Positions 1 to 7,684 of a stretch of DNA of 64,000 nt are shown here, one piece after another. This stretch comes from Thalassoroseus pseudoceratinae (lineage in GTDB: Bacteria; Planctomycetota; Planctomycetia; Planctomycetales; Planctomycetaceae). Made by a program: the position numbers and the translations under genes. The DNA is taken from NCBI RefSeq assembly GCF_011634775.1, contig NZ_JAALXT010000009.1:145093-209092 (forward strand), read 5' to 3'. Within the stretch, counting starts at the first letter, position 1. Every line of letters starts with the position of its first letter. The notes beneath the pieces are model-generated. The model worked only from the letters and a program-made list of their open reading frames with translations. It searched no databases and had not been told where the DNA came from.

Positions 1-64
1 AATCCGACAGTTTGTTGTGAATCACGATTCATCCTTGCCAGTCGTTCCTTAAAAGCATATCCCC

Positions 65-1726
65 ATGAATTCTCTGCAAATCGCGTTACTGTTTCTGGCA
101 GTCCTCACGCCCGTTTCACATCTTGTTGGTGCGGATGGGCCGGTCGCTCATTGGAAGTTAATCCAGGATGCGAAGGACACATCCGGCGGTGGACGGCATG
201 CGGTCAATCATGGCGTTTCGTTCGACGAAACTGAAGGCGGCCTGTTCAATGGGGTCGATTCCTGGCTGGAAGTTCCTGCCGACCGTGTACCAAAGCTAGG
301 CGACAAGCCATTCACGATTTCGACTTGGATTCATACGGAACAGGAACTTGATGATGTGATCGGCGACGTAATGAGTTGGTACAATCCACAAACGCGACGA
401 GGATTGAACTTCAGCGTCATGAATTATGCGGGCGTCACGTCTGCTCAGTCAAATTGGCGGAACGTGTTCTTTGGCATTGACGCCGCCCAAGGTGGTACCG
501 ATTGGGTCGACTGTGGTCGTCCGGGTAACAACCTATTGATCAATTCGCTGGTTGTCTTCGACGGCGACCTGTATTGCTCGACTTGGGAGCCGGGTAAGGG
601 CGAACAAGGCCACGTTTATCGCTATGCCGGTGATCAAGAATGGATCGATTGCGGCGCTCCTGATCCTGCGAATTGCATCAAAGCCATGGCGGTTTACAAC
701 GGGCAATTGTACGTCGGATCGGAACTCTACAGTGGAGGCGGTTCATCACTGCCGCTTTCACCGAACACGAATCACGGAGGAACCGTCTACCGTTACGAAG
801 GCGGAACGAAGTGGACGAACTGCGGTAAAGTCGCCGACGTGCGTAGCATCAGCGGATTAGCGGTCTTCAAGGGCAAACTCTACGCAGGCACGGGCACGAC
901 CGGGGCGTGGCGTGATACTCCGCGGACTCGTGGTATGTATCGATTCGACGGGATCGGAAATTGGCAAGACTGTGGATGTCCTGATTTGCGGATTACTCAT
1001 TTGGGGGTCCACAACGGTGGACTCTACGGTTTGAGCTACGACCAAGGCCAATTCTTTCGATACCAGGGCGGTCAGGACTGGGAAGCCCTGGGACCGGTCC
1101 CCGAAACGAGCCAGGTCTACTCGATGATGGTCTATGAAGGGAAGTTGCATGTTGGCACTTGGCCAACCGGTTCCGTGTATCGGCACGAAGGTGCCAAGAA
1201 GTGGGTGAATACCGGACGACTTGGGGAAGAAAAAGAAGTCATGGCGGTTTCTCTGTACAACGGCAAGTTCTACGCAGGGACACTGCCGTTGGCGAATGTC
1301 TATCGCTACGACGGACCGGGAAATTGGACCGACACCGGAAGACTCGATGAAACGCCAGACGTCCGCTACCGACGCGCATGGTCGATGGCGGTGTACAACG
1401 GCCGACTTTATTGCGGCGTGCTTCCGTCGGGGCATGTGTACTCATTGGAGGCCGGGAAGGCTGTGACCTACGACAAACAACTCAAGCCAGGCTGGCGACA
1501 TCTCGCTGCCGTCCGAACGGATAGCCAACTCCAGTTGTTTGTTGACGGCGTCAAAGTCGCTGAGAGCAAGAACTTTGATCAATCCGCTTACAACCTAACG
1601 CCAGGGACACCGCTGAAGATCGGGTTTGGTCAGCACGACTGCTTCAACGGTCGCATGAAAGACGTGCGTATCTACGACCGCGCATTGTCGTTCAAGGAAG
1701 TTCAACGTCTATCGTCTTCTAAGTAG
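65..1726 (+). CDS. Secreted LamG protein interrupted by a seven-repeat beta-propeller
   Basis: The protein has 553 residues. Residues 1-23 are a signal peptide (hydrophobic LLFLAVLTPV, likely cleavage after VGA), so it is exported. Residues ~24-125 look like the first half of a LamG/concanavalin-like domain (VAHWKL, TISTWIHT). Residues ~145-456 hold seven repeats of about 45 residues, each with a W-x-x-[CTL]-G element followed by an 'LxVYNGxLYxGT' strand and a 'VYRY' strand, as in a seven-bladed propeller. Residues ~457-545 return to LamG (GWRHLAAVRT, LFVDGVKVAES, MKDVRIYDRAL). The inserted propeller inside a lectin fold is seen directly; glycan or surface binding is inferred. There are no catalytic residues I recognise. 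The gene may belong to an operon upstream of the window. Confidence 0.85.
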   Translation: MNSLQIALLFLAVLTPVSHLVGADGPVAHWKLIQDAKDTSGGGRHAVNHGVSFDETEGGLFNGVDSWLEVPADRVPKLGDKPFTISTWIHTEQELDDVIGDVMSWYNPQTRRGLNFSVMNYAGVTSAQSNWRNVFFGIDAAQGGTDWVDCGRPGNNLLINSLVVFDGDLYCSTWEPGKGEQGHVYRYAGDQEWIDCGAPDPANCIKAMAVYNGQLYVGSELYSGGGSSLPLSPNTNHGGTVYRYEGGTKWTNCGKVADVRSISGLAVFKGKLYAGTGTTGAWRDTPRTRGMYRFDGIGNWQDCGCPDLRITHLGVHNGGLYGLSYDQGQFFRYQGGQDWEALGPVPETSQVYSMMVYEGKLHVGTWPTGSVYRHEGAKKWVNTGRLGEEKEVMAVSLYNGKFYAGTLPLANVYRYDGPGNWTDTGRLDETPDVRYRRAWSMAVYNGRLYCGVLPSGHVYSLEAGKAVTYDKQLKPGWRHLAAVRTDSQLQLFVDGVKVAESKNFDQSAYNLTPGTPLKIGFGQHDCFNGRMKDVRIYDRALSFKEVQRLSSSK

Positions 1727-1757
1727 TGGATTGTAGCCTTTCAGCCCACGACTTCAT

Positions 1758-1769
1758 TGACCGCGGTCA
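1758..1769. promoter_or_regulatory. 12-bp perfect palindrome upstream of the ECF sigma gene
   Basis: TGACCGCGGTCA reads the same on both strands. It lies 32 bases after the LamG-propeller gene and 115 bases before the sigma factor start. It could be an operator or a short hairpin. No T-run follows, so a terminator is unlikely. Function is inferred only from symmetry. Confidence 0.25.
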
Positions 1770-1883
1770 CGATTGACTCAAGACGGTTGATGAACGGCCC
1801 TCAGAGTTTGCGTAACCAACCTGCGGTCGGTTTTTGAGCTGCGATCAGTGGGAGCGTTCGTCACTCAATAGTATACTGCCGAT

Positions 1884-2438
1884 ATGAGTGAGGTTACGAG
1901 AATCCTGGCATTGGTCGACGACGATCCCGAGGCGGCGAAACAGCTTCTTCCCCTCGTTTATGAAGAGCTTCGTCAACTTGCGGCGGCTCGTTTGAACCAC
2001 GAACGGCCCGGTCAGACGCTCACGGCGACGGCATTGGTGCACGAGGCGTATCTGCGATTGGTCGGAGATGACGACGACCAGTCATGGGAGAACAGAGCAC
2101 ACTTCTTCGGTGCTGCCGCAGAAGCGATGCGTCGAGTTCTTCTGAACCGTGCGCGTGACAAGAAACGGCTAAAACGAGGTGGCGATCGTCGCCGCGTTGA
2201 CCTTTCGACAATCTCATTGGCCCTGGAAACTCCCCCAGATGTGCTGATTGACTTGGACGAGGCCATCGAAGCGTTGTCCCTGCAAGACCCGACTGCGGCC
2301 CAGCTAATCAAGCTGAGATTCTTTGCAGGTCTAAGTCTCAAGGACGCCTCAGCCAGCCTCGGCCTCACCCGCAGGCAGGGAGATCGACTGTGGGCATTCG
2401 CCCGCGCATGGCTATTCGACCGCCTCCGGGAGTCCTAA
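1884..2438 (+). CDS. ECF-family RNA polymerase sigma factor
   Basis: At 184 residues this is the usual length for the planctomycete/acidobacterial ECF group (sigma-70 ECF, TIGR02999-like). The region 2 helices (residues ~15-80) contain LVYEELRQLAAARL, TALVHEAYLRLV and the family signature 'NRAHFFGAAAEAMRRVLLNRARDKKR'-type stretch. Region 4 (residues ~125-180) contains LIKLRFFAGLSLKDAS and a helix-turn-helix. It would direct RNA polymerase to a small regulon. No anti-sigma gene follows; instead a membrane Ser/Thr kinase begins 111 bases downstream, a common planctomycete pairing in which kinase and sigma factor are thought to work together. A TATACT at 1872-1877 lies six bases before the ATG, which would fit a leaderless transcript, but no convincing -35 is present. 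Confidence 0.9.
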   Translation: MSEVTRILALVDDDPEAAKQLLPLVYEELRQLAAARLNHERPGQTLTATALVHEAYLRLVGDDDDQSWENRAHFFGAAAEAMRRVLLNRARDKKRLKRGGDRRRVDLSTISLALETPPDVLIDLDEAIEALSLQDPTAAQLIKLRFFAGLSLKDASASLGLTRRQGDRLWAFARAWLFDRLRES

Positions 2439-2549
2439 ATAACGGTCAAAAGGGATTTTTTGGAAGAATCTCCGGATTTTTGCGGTGCAACTTGGTTGTC
2501 GACGGGGCATTGATGACGGAGACCCAAAAAACTTGAGGAACTACCAACG

Positions 2550-5500
2550 ATGGCTGATATTGATGCCCAAGCCCGGGAGCTGTTTCTACAGGTCCTTGAC
2601 CAGGAACCGGAACATATTGCCCCGTTTCTGGACGACGCGTGCCATGGTAACGCAGAGTTACGACAGCGGGTCCTAATCCTATTGAATGCCCACAACGAAG
2701 CCGGGAACTTTCTGTCGCCTTCGCCTCCGAATGAAGAAAATGTACGAGCCGGAAACGGCCCCAATCTCGGCAAGTTTGCAGAGACAACGATTTGCACGAA
2801 TTTGCAACCGGGAATCAGCATCGGTCCTTACAGATTGCTGGAGCAGATTGGCGAAGGGGGAATGGGTTCTGTCTGGGTCGCCAGTCAGTCGCAGCCTATC
2901 AAACGTAAAGTGGCCATCAAGCTCATTAAAGCCGGTATGGATTCCCGCCAAGTGCTAGCTCGCTTTGAGGCGGAACGGCAAGCCTTGGCGATGATGGATC
3001 ATCCCAACATCGCCCGTGTCCTTGACGGCGGCATGACAGAGCAGGGTAGACCGTTCTTCGCCATGGAATACGTCAAGGGTGTGCCGTTGACGGAGTACTG
3101 TGACCAGGCGAAATTGTCGGTCAAAGAACGATTGGAACTATTCCTGCCGATTTGCCATGCGGTGCAGCATGCCCATCAGAAAGGCATCATCCACCGCGAT
3201 TTGAAGCCGTCGAATATTCTGGTATGTCTGTTCGACGGTAAGCCGGTCCCTAAGGTGATCGACTTTGGATTGGCCAAAGCGATGCACCGGTCGCTCACCG
3301 ATCAATCCGTTTTCACTGCACACGGAATGATGGTTGGGACCCCGCTCTACATGAGCCCCGAACAGGCCGAGCAGAACAACCTCGACATCGATACGCGGGC
3401 CGACGTCTACGCACTGGGTGTCATTCTATACGAACTTCTCACTGGCACCACTCCATTGGAAAGTGCGCAGATGAAGGAGGCGGCATACGTCGAGATTTTG
3501 CGGCTCATCAAGGAGGTCGAGCCTCCCAAACCAAGTACACGACTCAGTGGCAGTGAGAGCCTACCGAGCGTCGCAGCGCAGAGGAACATCGACCCGAAGC
3601 ATTTGACTCGCAGCATTGTCGGCGATCTGGACTGGGTCGTCATGAAGGCGTTGGAGAAGGAACGCACCCGCCGTTACAGCACCGCCAACGGTCTGGCTGA
3701 GGACATTTGTCGCCATCTCGCGGATGAACCAGTCAGTGCTGGTCCGCCATCGACCAGTTACCGAGTGAAGAAGTTTATACGCCGAAACCGCGCTGGGGTC
3801 ATTGCGGCAGCGGCGACGACGATTGCGTTGCTGTTGGGGGTTGTCGGGACAACTAGTGGCATGATTTGGGCATTGTCTGAACAGCGAACAGCCATCGATG
3901 CACGCGAGGCAGAAAGAAAAGCCAAGCGTGCGGCGCAAGCGAGTTCCAAGCAAGCGAACGACGAGGCCAAGCGTGCCAGAGCGGCCGAGCAGCGTATTGC
4001 CGAAACGCTCAAAGACGTTAAAACCGAACGGGACGCCAAAGAACGGGCACGTCAGGAGGCCGAACGAATCTCTGAGTTTCTAACAAGTGTTTTTCAAAGC
4101 CCCAACCCGGAAAGAGACGGGCGGGATATCAAGGTTGTCGAACTGCTCGACAATGCCATTGCAAAACTGGATACCGAATTGGCAGACTTGCCGGAGCAGC
4201 GAGCACGGCTTCAGACAACGTTAGGGCAGACCTACCATGCGTTGGGGCTTCAACGAAAAGCCATTCCACTAGTGGAAAAAGCAAGAGACTACTACTTACG
4301 CAACTTTGGCATCGAAGATGTTCGCACACTCTCCGCAATGAACGACCTAGCCCTCTACTACAACCACAACAATCAGAGGGTAGAGTCGCTAAAAATCAAT
4401 GAAGAGAGCTATGCCGTCAGTCGTGAAGTGTTGGGCCCGCAACATCCCTGCACGCTCAAGGCCATGAGCCATCTCGCATTTCTGCATACATTGAATGGTC
4501 GACGCGAAGAGACTCTGAAGCTGAGAGAACAAGCGGTGAAATATTACACCGATACGTTTGGTGAAGAACATCCCGAAACGTTCAGCGCCCGAGATGCCCT
4601 CATCAGTGCACACAGGGAGCTGGGACAACACCGGAAGGCGACCGCGTGGCGTGAAGAGCTACTTCCGATTTGTAGCAACACCCTCGGCCCGGCCGATCCG
4701 ATAACCCTGCGAATCCGGAGCAATCTGGCATCCTGTTACTACCGACAACGAGCCAAGGCACTCGAACTCCACGAAGAACAAGTAGCGGTTTGCCAAGAGG
4801 CATTCGGCGACGAGCACCCCCACACCATTAAAGCCAAGTTAGCCCTTGCAACTTCCTATCGTCGGGACGAACGGAACGATGAGGCCCGCAAACTCCTAGA
4901 AGAATTGCTAGTCACCAGCAGGAGAGTACTCGGCTCGCAGCACGCTCACACGAGAATGATTATCAAACAATTAATCAGTTGCTGCGAGACTGCCGGTCTT
5001 CGAGAACGAACACTGAGTCTGAGGGAAGAACACACTAGCAATTCGATGAAGCGGCTCGCCTTAGACGATCAAGAAAACGTCCGTAACCTCGACTATGTTA
5101 GTTATTCAGCTCTTGAACTCGCGGCCGTTCTGGCCTGGGAACAACAGCGAGACACGCACGTTCGCCTCAGTCGGCAGCTTCTCGATTCGGCTGCCAACTT
5201 TGAATATCCTCCCGCACTGGAACGGGCTGCCAAAATCGCCTGTCTCATACCGAATACAGAACTGATCTCTTATCAGCAGGCTGAGCAACTCGTCCGTAGA
5301 GCAGTGGACCAGGATCAAGACAATCAAGAGTTTCGTCCTTGGGGCCGCCTAACGCTTGGAATGGCTCTGTATCGCAATGGCAAATTCGCCGAAGCCGAAA
5401 AAGTTCTCGCGGAAACGAAGTACGTCACCGGCAAGATTGGTGGAGCCGCTAGCTTCTTCCGAGCGATGGCGTTATTTCAGAAGGGAGATAAGGAAGCAGC

Positions 5501-5651
5501 CCAAGAACTGTTTGCGACCGCCGAAGAGAAGATGAAGCCATTTCCCAAAGAAAAAGAAGATCCCCTCGAAGGTATCGGTCCAGATTATATCATCGTTTGG
5601 GTCGCGCATCGCGAAGCCAACATGCTAATCAACGAGCAACCAGGTCAATAA
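2550..5651 (+). CDS. Membrane-anchored Ser/Thr protein kinase with TPR sensor region
   Basis: The protein has 1033 residues. An N-terminal segment is followed by a Hanks-type kinase domain (~94-380) with the glycine loop GEGGMGSVW, catalytic Lys124, HRDLKPSN with Asp217, and DFG Asp238; all key residues are intact. A single membrane segment lies at ~417-442 (IAAAATTIALLLGVVG). A charged coiled coil follows (~443-510, rich in A/K/R/E), then TPR repeats to the C-terminus (~515-1010). The kinase is therefore cytoplasmic and the TPR part is across the membrane. The start is supported by a GAGGA about 10 bases before the ATG. The gene follows the ECF sigma gene in the same direction; joint transcription and phosphorylation of the sigma factor are inferred, not shown. 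Confidence 0.92.
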   Translation: MADIDAQARELFLQVLDQEPEHIAPFLDDACHGNAELRQRVLILLNAHNEAGNFLSPSPPNEENVRAGNGPNLGKFAETTICTNLQPGISIGPYRLLEQIGEGGMGSVWVASQSQPIKRKVAIKLIKAGMDSRQVLARFEAERQALAMMDHPNIARVLDGGMTEQGRPFFAMEYVKGVPLTEYCDQAKLSVKERLELFLPICHAVQHAHQKGIIHRDLKPSNILVCLFDGKPVPKVIDFGLAKAMHRSLTDQSVFTAHGMMVGTPLYMSPEQAEQNNLDIDTRADVYALGVILYELLTGTTPLESAQMKEAAYVEILRLIKEVEPPKPSTRLSGSESLPSVAAQRNIDPKHLTRSIVGDLDWVVMKALEKERTRRYSTANGLAEDICRHLADEPVSAGPPSTSYRVKKFIRRNRAGVIAAAATTIALLLGVVGTTSGMIWALSEQRTAIDAREAERKAKRAAQASSKQANDEAKRARAAEQRIAETLKDVKTERDAKERARQEAERISEFLTSVFQSPNPERDGRDIKVVELLDNAIAKLDTELADLPEQRARLQTTLGQTYHALGLQRKAIPLVEKARDYYLRNFGIEDVRTLSAMNDLALYYNHNNQRVESLKINEESYAVSREVLGPQHPCTLKAMSHLAFLHTLNGRREETLKLREQAVKYYTDTFGEEHPETFSARDALISAHRELGQHRKATAWREELLPICSNTLGPADPITLRIRSNLASCYYRQRAKALELHEEQVAVCQEAFGDEHPHTIKAKLALATSYRRDERNDEARKLLEELLVTSRRVLGSQHAHTRMIIKQLISCCETAGLRERTLSLREEHTSNSMKRLALDDQENVRNLDYVSYSALELAAVLAWEQQRDTHVRLSRQLLDSAANFEYPPALERAAKIACLIPNTELISYQQAEQLVRRAVDQDQDNQEFRPWGRLTLGMALYRNGKFAEAEKVLAETKYVTGKIGGAASFFRAMALFQKGDKEAAQELFATAEEKMKPFPKEKEDPLEGIGPDYIIVWVAHREANMLINEQPGQ

Positions 5652-5824
5652 TAGCTCGAATCCACATTGAGGTTATCGTGTCGTCATCCTTTACAACATA
5701 GTGCTTGAAAACCTAGCATGGCTGCAAGACTTTCGATGCGATGCCACATCCGACGAACGATGAGATCCTCTTCATCGAAAGTTCATCAGACTCACCCGCA
5801 AATTGACCACAGCCATCATCCCCC

Positions 5825-5842
5825 GGCAGAATCAATTCTGCC
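5825..5842. promoter_or_regulatory. Perfect inverted repeat just before the phosphodiesterase start
   Basis: GGCAGAAT-CA-ATTCTGCC is an uninterrupted 8-bp inverted repeat ending 23 bases before the start codon at 5866. The two-base centre makes a cruciform hairpin unlikely and an operator for a dimeric repressor more likely. No regulator gene is adjacent. The role is inferred. Confidence 0.35.
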
Positions 5843-5865
5843 ATTGTCTATAGAAAATCACTGGC

Positions 5866-7269
5866 ATGCGTATCAGTGCTTGTTGCTTCAAGTTCCTTGC
5901 AATCATCTTCTGGATTTGCCCAACTGCGATCGCTGTGGCTCAGTCGAACGATGCGCAACGACACGTGATCGTCATTAGCATCGATGGATTTGCGAGCTAC
6001 CTTGTTGACGATCCCAAGGTTCCTCTACCGACGATTCGTCGACTTGCGCGTGAAGGTTGCGTCGTTGAAGGCGGGATGACCGTCTCAGACCCAAGTGTAA
6101 CGTGGCCGAACCACACAACTCTCGTAACAGGCATGAAGCCAGGTCGACACGGCGTTCTTGCCAATGGAGTTTTGGTGCGTGGCGGAATTGGTGTTCCTGT
6201 GAAGATCGATTCCCATCGCGACCACAGCGATCTCGTGAGGGTTCCTACAGTGGCCGATGTGGCTCATGCTGCGGGTCTTAGAACCGCTGAAGTGAACTGG
6301 CCATGCACACGGAATTCCAAATCGTTTGATGACCAATTTCCTGATGTTCCCAATGCTCTCGATTACACGACGCCGCGATTGCGACAAGAACTCGTCAAAA
6401 AGAAACTCTTGCGGGACGAGACTCACGCGTCGTTTCGCAACTCTAGTATTGTCGGATTGGATTACGTTTGGACAGAAGCCGCTTGTCACCTGATTCGAGA
6501 ACGCAAACCACATCTGATGCTCATCCATCTCTTAAACAATGATGCAACACATCATAAGCGGGGAGCGCAGTCACAAGCGGGTTACACAGCCAATGCATAT
6601 GCCGACATGTGCGTCTCGCGAATTATCGACGCGATCGATGACGCCGGAATCCGTGAGCACAGTACGATCATTCTCGTTGCCGATCACGGTTTCACTGTCA
6701 CCCCCAAGGCGATTCGACCGAATGTTCTATTGCGAGAGGCAGGATTGCTGACAGTCGAAAACGGCCAGCTGACGCAGGCTCAAGTCCATGTGGTTCCGGA
6801 AGGTGGCATCGGCCTCGTCTACTGTACGAATCCGCTCAAAGCTTCAGAGCAAGCTGCCGAATTCAAAAAGTTGTTGACCGGCCAAGAAGGCGTTGCGGAC
6901 GTCCTCCTTCCAGATCGATTCGACGAAGTCGGCTTCCCCCATCCACGCGACTACAGACAAGTCCCTGATGCAGTTCTTGTCGCTAAAGATGGATATGCAG
7001 TATCCGGCACCGTGACAGGAGAAACCCTTGTGACGACGTTCGAAGAAGCGCGAACGTCATACGGCTCGCATGGTTTTTTGGCAAAGCTACCGAAGATGAA
7101 GGCAATGTGCATCCTTTCCGGTGCTGGAATCCGTCCAGGAACTCAACTGCAAGACGTCCACAACACTGCGATTGCTCCGACGATCGCCACTCTGCTGGGA
7201 CTCAAGTACCCAGACGCCGACGGCAAACCACTTCTGAACGCATTGCGAACGTCCGCCGATGCTGAATGA
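5866..7269 (+). CDS. Secreted type I phosphodiesterase / nucleotide pyrophosphatase
   Basis: The protein has 467 residues and belongs to the alkaline phosphatase superfamily (PF01663). The signal peptide is residues ~1-25 (FLAIIFWICPTAIAVAQ). Active-site features: metal ligand Asp40 in VISIDGF, nucleophile Thr79 in VTWPNHTTLVTG (the NPP-type T-x-PNH motif), and metal ligands Asp273-His274 in VADHGF. The family uses two zinc ions to hydrolyse phosphodiester or pyrophosphate bonds of nucleotides or phospholipid head groups. The substrate cannot be read from the sequence. Thr at the nucleophile position, and no C-x-P-x-R motif, separate it from the sulfatases elsewhere in the window. It is probably periplasmic or extracellular. 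Confidence 0.88.
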   Translation: MRISACCFKFLAIIFWICPTAIAVAQSNDAQRHVIVISIDGFASYLVDDPKVPLPTIRRLAREGCVVEGGMTVSDPSVTWPNHTTLVTGMKPGRHGVLANGVLVRGGIGVPVKIDSHRDHSDLVRVPTVADVAHAAGLRTAEVNWPCTRNSKSFDDQFPDVPNALDYTTPRLRQELVKKKLLRDETHASFRNSSIVGLDYVWTEAACHLIRERKPHLMLIHLLNNDATHHKRGAQSQAGYTANAYADMCVSRIIDAIDDAGIREHSTIILVADHGFTVTPKAIRPNVLLREAGLLTVENGQLTQAQVHVVPEGGIGLVYCTNPLKASEQAAEFKKLLTGQEGVADVLLPDRFDEVGFPHPRDYRQVPDAVLVAKDGYAVSGTVTGETLVTTFEEARTSYGSHGFLAKLPKMKAMCILSGAGIRPGTQLQDVHNTAIAPTIATLLGLKYPDADGKPLLNALRTSADAE

Positions 7270-7684
7270 TGCAATCGGCAACATGGCGGTTCGAGTTCTT
7301 TCATTCGTTGAATGCCGAGGTAAAAATCGTCGGTGCAACATCATCAGTGGGACCGTTGGGATAGCGCCGTTGTGCTGATCGGGTCGATTGCTTGGCCAGC
7401 GTTCTTAATGCTTTATCGGATCGAAAAAACGCTTCATATGGCACTTTCCAGAACGCATTTCTGGGAAAGACGAACGCGGCCCACACGTGATTCACGACGG
7501 CCATGACGTGCCGTCAGGAGAGCTGCAGTTACTCGCGTGGGCGACGCAAGGGGACCTTCTTCGTCGCCTGAAAACATTGACAATCGGCGAAGAATCACTC
7601 AATCTATGACATGGTCGACCACGCTCGGCAACTCCCACCCTCACCGCCTGCCGGGATATTACTCGCCTGGAAAGAAGTCTCATC
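7270..7684. other. 415-base intergenic stretch, no convincing gene
   Basis: The stretch lies between the phosphodiesterase and the first DUF1592 gene. Short open frames exist on both strands (for example 7301-7504 minus), but none has a recognisable domain, a ribosome binding site or a signal sequence. The promoter of the 7.7-15.2 kb operon should be here; I could not pick it out. Confidence 0.4.

Noticed and set aside
857..1435. 192-codon minus-strand frame inside the LamG-propeller gene
   Set aside because: The plus strand shows seven propeller repeats; the minus frame is a shadow.
5718..5978. Plus-strand frame overlapping the phosphodiesterase start
   Set aside because: It has no start support or domain and runs through the upstream palindrome and into the signal peptide of the real gene.
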